Positions 32,791 through 36,369 of a DNA stretch of 36,369 bases are shown here, piece by piece (position 1 is the first letter of the stretch; each line of letters starts with the position of its first letter). A program made the position numbers and the translations under genes. The notes under the pieces were generated by a model, which saw nothing but the letters and a program-made list of their open reading frames with translations, did not search any database and was not told the DNA's origin. The DNA comes from Temnopleurus reevesii (Eukaryota > Echinodermata > Echinoidea > Temnopleuroida > Temnopleuridae), in assembly GCA_036244855.1 (NCBI GenBank), contig BQKZ01001524.1:17907-54275 (forward strand), written 5' to 3'.

Positions 32791-32947
32791 TTATGACGAT
32801 GGAGGGGGTTGCTCAGGATTGTTACTATCAGTGCCATCTTGATTGTTGTTCGTACTATTAGCACCTGCTGCTTGGCTCCTCATCTGTCTAACTTGCTCCA
32901 CCAGCTGGGGGTTTGTCTCTTGGATTTGAGATGCAATCTGCTGCCCT
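32791..32947 (-). CDS. sgta: SGTA-like terminal coding exon (GQQIASQIQ ... QPPPSS stop)
   Basis: Acceptor CACCAACAG, phase 2; the 157 coding bases include TAA (32793-32791). It encodes VGQQIASQIQETNPQLVEQV and RQMRSQAAG, then an Asn/Gln/Pro tail. After the stop, about 35 bases run to TCAA|GTGAGTATT, a good donor, so the mRNA may continue into a further 3' UTR exon. The 3' part of this exon is repeated twice more downstream (see the two copies at 32518 and 32243). Confidence 0.8.
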
Positions 32948-35900
32948 CTGTTGGTGACAATAGTTAAGTAAAGGGGTCACGATACCGTATAAGCCACAAT
33001 TTTGGCATACAGATATTTTGCAAATTCGCACCATTTTGACACAGTGGCATGCTTTTACTTTCACATTTTTGATAAATTATTTGTACACAGACAAATGTGC
33101 ATCATGTAGAGTGGACATTTTGTGGCGACAAGACCGCTTCTACTGTAGTGACTTGGCTACACTCATTTATATAAATTTGTACATTACTTTTTACTTACAT
33201 TATTCTTTGATATTTTCTGATATTTCCTGCCTTGCCTGAGTTGATTTATTTACCTTTCACTTTACAATGAACAGTGCAGGTGCACATTATCAACGCTCCA
33301 TTAGAGGATCACCATTAATAACACACAGGAATTTGACCTTCCTAAATTTCTGGTCTCCTGAACTACCTCTTTGTTTCAACTCCTCCATCCCAAATTAACT
33401 AACAAGGTTCTTTTGTGTGATGGTAACAGATTTATATCTGAACTGATACTTTACATGAATTTGAACAGCAAATTCACATCACTTCCAGCTAGACTCCACA
33501 ACCTGTGAAGACGCACTTCTCAAGCCTCTCCTCATCTCAACTTTCTATACTTTCTACAATCTTGAAAGTTAACTCTCTCCATCATTAGTGAGGCCTTGCT
33601 GTGTGTGTGTGTGACTGTTATACTTCTCATTCTATTGTATCCTTTCCTTTCTGTATTATACTCTCTCTCTTTCCTTCGCTGTAAATATTTGGGATTAGTG
33701 CAATAATTTCTGAACTGGTATACTGTATAATATACACACTGTGCGGAGCCGCGGTGCGCTTGGAAGGCGAACAATAAAGACAAGGCAAGGTAGGACACAT
33801 CAATTTCAAATTCTTATTCTTTTCTTTCCTTTTTAATCTAGGATAAATCAGGGAACCCAATTCCCTAAACTACAATATTCACGTATTTTGAGTAGGTCAT
33901 CAGATTTTTTTCTAAATATACCAGGCATTACTTTCCAAATTAGGTTGTTTATAAGTGACTCAGAATTGATCTCTTTCTCAAATATTTTACAGACACACAG
34001 CCTTTTTAAATAATAATATTCTTCTTACATTATGGAGTGACAGTGAAAGCTATGATCACTGAAACAAGGAAAGGGTCATTTTGATACTATGGTGGATGTG
34101 GAGGTGGAGCAGGAGGAAGAAAAGGAGGAAGAGAAGAGGAGGAGGAGGAAGAGGAGGAGGAAGAGAAGAGGAGGAAGAAGAAGAGGAGGAGGAAGAAAAG
34201 GAGGAAGAGAAGATGAGCAGGAGGAAGAAAAGGAGGAAGAGAAGAGGAAAAAGAGGAAGAGGAGGAGGAAGAGAAGAGGAGGAGGAGGAGGAAGAGAAGA
34301 GGAGGAGGAGGAGGAAGAGGAATGATAGGGATGAGATGGTACTTACACTGAGAGTAGGTTGGCCATACTATTGCCCTGTTCCGACTGCCCTCCCTGCATC
34401 GCTTGACCCATGAAAGACTGCATCCTACCAAAACAAAACAACAATTCAGAATGTCAACTCTCATGGCACTAAGTTCATGTCTATACAACCACATTAATTA
34501 CACAAAATAAGACTTTAAAATTTTTTTATTGGTATTTCTATACATTGAATCCCAATGAATTTTATTTTTCAACGTAGTTAACATTAAAATCCCCATTCAA
34601 ATTAATAATTCATGTGATGTTTCACATTGTTGCTTTTTACCTTTCATTTTAGTATTCTTTTACAAACAATTCCATGTAGTTCATAACTCACCTGGATCAA
34701 GCTATTGTTTGAAAAATTTGAAAAATTTGAGTTTGGCATTTCTGATCTCCGAAATTGTGCAATAATAAAACTAAAAATGCAACAATATTTCAAGTTGGAA
34801 GATGACAACATAGTAGTATTAAGATATTTAATACCTATGACTTACTCCTGCAAAATTAATCTGTGACAGTGATGTGAGTGTTTGGGCTCTTTGAAGCACA
34901 AAATTATAATGAACTATAATTTTATATTTTTTAATTGTGTAAAGATCTAACAATTCAAACTAAATGCATGAACTGCAACAATGTCACAGAAATTGAGATG
35001 CCAAAAAAACAAGAGATAAAGAACACTTACATCTGTTGCATTTGTGGGTTCTGTAGAAACGATGTTGCCTGTAAAACAAAAAAGAAGAGAAAAACTGGTG
35101 ATGAAACATAGAATTATGCAGAACAGGACGTGAAGACTGTTGTTCCAAGGATAATCGCTTATTGATTTAATTTACAGTAATCTTTTATTGGCCAAAATAA
35201 CTGGCTTACTCATTCTACAATCTCAGATACAAGCAGCTTTGTCATATATTGATGCTTCATGTTGTAATTTGAATTTGGGCAACTCAGCCTCAGTAAAGTC
35301 TCCTGGAACTACAATTGGTTTTACATAGGAGAAATTTGACTGAAAAGAGGGAAATAACACATATTCAATTTGGTTGATTTGTTTGAATTGCAGAGTCTTC
35401 AGCAATTATTATTATGGAACTACAATTGGTTTTACATAGGAGAAATTTGACTGAAAAGAGGGAAATAACACATATTCAGTTTTATTTAATTGGTTGATTT
35501 GTTTGAATTGCAGAGTCTTCAGCAATTATTTGACTCCAACAAGTTCGACTTGACAACGGAGTTGACTGTAAAAGGACATGTTGCACAAAATTAATATTTT
35601 TGACAAACTTGACACAAAGCATGGTACAACATTGTGATAGTAGTTGTGATAGTAGTAACCATTTGATGGTAGAATTTGTGAAAATAGGCCCATTTTTTGC
35701 AATAAGTTCAAGGAGCTACGACACAAATGAAAATGCAAACTTAAATGTAAGCAAAATAAAATTGTCTTGCAATCATAGCTGAAATTCTTTTTGCACATTG
35801 AGATTGTGGGCCAGCAGCCGCAGAGCAACACCAGTTTGACATTGCTCTATCCCTTTCTTTGTCAATGCCAAACAGGGTAGCAGTAATTCCCATCTTTAAT

Positions 35901-36193
35901 TGTCTTTTGGTTTGATCCAGCCAGGTATTCAACCCTTGATCTTCCAGTAGTGAGGTGAACGCTCTACTGATTGAGCCAACACACTGGCTGTTATATATAT
36001 CTTGCTAAATAAAGTTTAACTTAGTTTTGCATATGCTGATTTTGATGATCAAGATAATATTTTAATGCAGTGGCTGTGTTGCCACCATACTTACAGCATT
36101 CATTATAGATGGATTGTTGAGAAGTTGTGACATGTCCATCCCACCTAAAGATGGGTTGACTCCTCCCATGTTAGGCATGCCTCCACCCTGACC
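32791..36193 (-). CDS. sgta: SGTA-like co-chaperone, C-terminal four coding exons (partial, 5' part beyond window)
   Basis: Minus-strand exons 36193-36095, 35068-35031, 34424-34347 and 32947-32791 join in frame (phases 0,2,2) to a 123-residue C-terminus. It contains Gly/Met-rich sequence, NNP/QNP-type repeats (LLNNPSIMNA, FLQNPQMQQMMQ), SMANLLSVGQQIASQIQ and NPQLVEQVRQMRSQ. The last part aligns closely with the SGTA/SGTB tail (AGQQFAQQM..NPELIEQLRSQ). In SGTA this Gln/Met-rich domain holds hydrophobic transmembrane segments of tail-anchored proteins before hand-off to the BAG6/TRC40 route in the cytosol; the Hsp70/90-binding TPR domain and the dimerisation domain would be encoded right of the window. 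The distal tail is Asn/Ser/Pro-rich and ends QPPPSS, which is not shared with vertebrates. SGTA versus SGTB cannot be decided here. Confidence 0.8.
32948..34346 (-). other. Last coding intron of the SGTA-like gene
   Basis: 1399 bases. It contains a short (TG)n at about 33600-33612 and, next to its donor, the long pyrimidine tract described separately. Open frames in it are unrelated to SGTA. Confidence 0.75.
34111..34324. repeat. Polypurine (GGA/GAA)n tract
   Basis: Over 200 bases of G and A with only a few interruptions (for example near 34213-34218). On the SGTA-like sense strand it is a CU-rich tract starting about 23 bases after the donor at 34346. Glu/Lys-rich frames through it are not genes. 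Confidence 0.95.
34347..34424 (-). CDS. sgta: SGTA-like exon (Q/M/G-rich, SMANLLS)
   Basis: 78 bases, phase 2 in and phase 2 out, with acceptor TTTGGTAG and donor GT|GTAAGT. It encodes MQSFMGQAMQGGQSEQGNSMANLLS. The end aligns with NDLASLIQ of vertebrate SGTA. A 210-base pyrimidine tract (sense strand) begins about 23 bases into the following intron. Confidence 0.8.
34425..35030 (-). other. Intron of the SGTA-like gene
   Basis: 606 bases of AT-rich sequence between the 38-base exon and the SMANLLS exon. No repeat seen. Confidence 0.75.
35031..35068 (-). CDS. sgta: SGTA-like micro-exon (FLQNPQMQQM)
   Basis: 38 bases, entering in phase 0 and leaving in phase 2, flanked by TTTTACAG and GTAAGT. 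It encodes ATSFLQNPQMQQ plus two bases of the next Met codon. The NPQ-QQM pattern matches the SNPQxQQ(M/L)M stretch of SGTA. It was too short for an ORF search and was found by splice logic. Confidence 0.78.
35305..35530. repeat. 111-bp tandem duplication
   Basis: GGAACTACAATTGGTTTTAC and what follows recurs at 35416. The copies are nearly identical; the second has a small TTTATT-type insertion. No N is nearby, so it looks like a recent real duplication. Confidence 0.9.
35750..35916 (-). mobile_element. Probable body of the SINE headed at 35988
   Basis: The CTGCTACCCTGTTTGGCATT block and the following AAAGGGATAGAGCAATG fit the body that follows the tRNA head in such SINEs. The 3' limit is not clear; an open frame through it is not a gene. 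Confidence 0.4.
35917..35988 (-). mobile_element. tRNA-like SINE head in SGTA-like intron
   Basis: On the minus strand, 72 bases can be laid out like a tRNA: GCCAG at the 5' end pairs with CTGGC at the 3' end. A-box-like TTGGCTCAATCAGTAGAGCG, a weak anticodon arm with CAC in the loop position, and B-box-like GGGTTGAATACC are present. Downstream, TTAAAGATGGGAATTACTGC and CTACCCTGTTTGGC resemble the body of known invertebrate tRNA-SINEs. The anticodon stem is poor, so a working tRNA is unlikely. Confidence 0.55.
36095..36193 (-). CDS. sgta: SGTA-like exon (Gly/Met-rich, LLNNPSIMNA)
   Basis: 33 codons, phase 0 on both sides, between TTGCTTGCTGCAG and GCT|GTAAGT. It encodes GQGGGMPNMGGVNPSLGG, then MDMSQLLNNPSIMNA, typical of the hydrophobic Met-rich segment after the TPR domain. 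It is the first exon of this gene visible in the window. Confidence 0.8.
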
Positions 36194-36369
36194 CTGCAGC
36201 AAGCAAAATCAAACAAAACATTTCTATAAATAAAGGAAAACATTGAAAACATTTATTTCAGAACAAATTTTCCTAAAAATTGAACAACTAAACAATACTA
36301 CGTTACCTCCGGTATTAACCCTAATCCCATTGGGATATTTCAGTCATCTCAGTTCATTGGGGGGGGGGG
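36194..36369 (-). other. Intron of the SGTA-like gene, then G9 at the right edge
   Basis: Sequence upstream of the GGTCAGGG exon has no SGTA coding similarity that I can see. The window ends in nine G. Confidence 0.6.

Larger units (their letters stand above)
32196..32947 (-). repeat. Tandem triplication of ~274-bp unit covering the SGTA-like last exon
   Basis: Units are about 32196-32470, 32471-32743 and 32744-32947. Each starts (plus strand) with a GTG(A/G)AATACTCACTTGA block, followed by the reverse of the stop region (TTATGA.GATGGAGGG or similar) and the exon. Units 1 and 2 also share their intron-side sequence (ATCACTCAACCATACAT). There is no N in or near the array. Confidence 0.85.
35069..36094 (-). 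other. Intron of the SGTA-like gene with SINE and tandem duplication
   Basis: 1026 bases. Holds a 111-bp tandem duplication (35305-35530) and the minus-strand tRNA-SINE (about 35750-35988). Confidence 0.75.

Noticed and set aside
34081..34494. Glu/Lys/Arg-rich and Ser/Leu/Pro-rich frames on both strands
   Set aside because: Produced by the (GGA/GAA)n tract; the neighbouring SGTA-like exon uses another frame.
32791..36193. Hip (ST13) or other Met/Gly-rich TPR co-chaperone instead of SGTA
   Set aside because: The GQQIASQIQ..NPQLVEQVRQMRSQ end fits SGTA/SGTB and not the DP repeats at the end of Hip.
36199..36369. Further SGTA-like coding exon at the right edge
   Set aside because: No in-frame similarity or acceptor/donor pair; AT-rich intron sequence.

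Overview
This is an AT-rich eukaryotic genomic window (consensus GT-AG introns, long non-coding stretches, many microsatellites, tRNA-derived SINEs). A marine invertebrate such as an echinoderm is my best guess, based on SINE style, (ATT)n tails, compact introns of 0.3-1.3 kb and apparent high polymorphism. The sequence alone does not fix the taxon, and a lophotrochozoan is possible. The window opens on a C homopolymer and closes on a G homopolymer, so both edges may be natural contig ends.

Layout. 1-14.7 kb is intergenic. It holds simple repeats, four perfect TGACGTCA (CRE) palindromes at 1.7-4.0 kb, and a pair of similar ~1.2-1.4 kb units (4.59-7.16 kb), each ending in a tRNA-derived SINE with an (ATT)n tail and separated by a single N. 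14.7-23.4 kb is a complete plus-strand gene for a 12-TM SLC6 (Na+/Cl- coupled) transporter of the amino-acid group (GlyT2 / ATB0,+ like). It has eight coding exons that join in frame to 699 residues and a C-terminal PDZ ligand. 23.4-32 kb is intergenic: a 0.7 kb purine-rich microsatellite block, a 243-base N gap in G-rich sequence, a second pair of similar units again split by a single N, and a 176-bp PIF/Harbinger-type MITE. 32.2-36.2 kb on the minus strand holds the last four coding exons of a gene matching the C-terminal Gln/Met/Asn-rich region of SGTA, the co-chaperone for tail-anchored proteins; its TPR exons lie beyond the right edge.

The most unusual item is the 3' end of the SGTA-like gene. 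Its terminal coding segment, with stop codon and a following donor site, occurs three times in tandem (period ~274 bp). The two extra copies keep open frames, plausible acceptors and the same QPPPSS-like or PPLSS ends, so they could be alternative last exons or decaying duplicates. A second general point is that both single-N positions sit exactly where one copy of a near-duplicate ends and the next begins. That pattern fits unmerged overlapping contigs (haplotypes) better than real tandem duplication. The two genes are convergent and I see no functional link between them.
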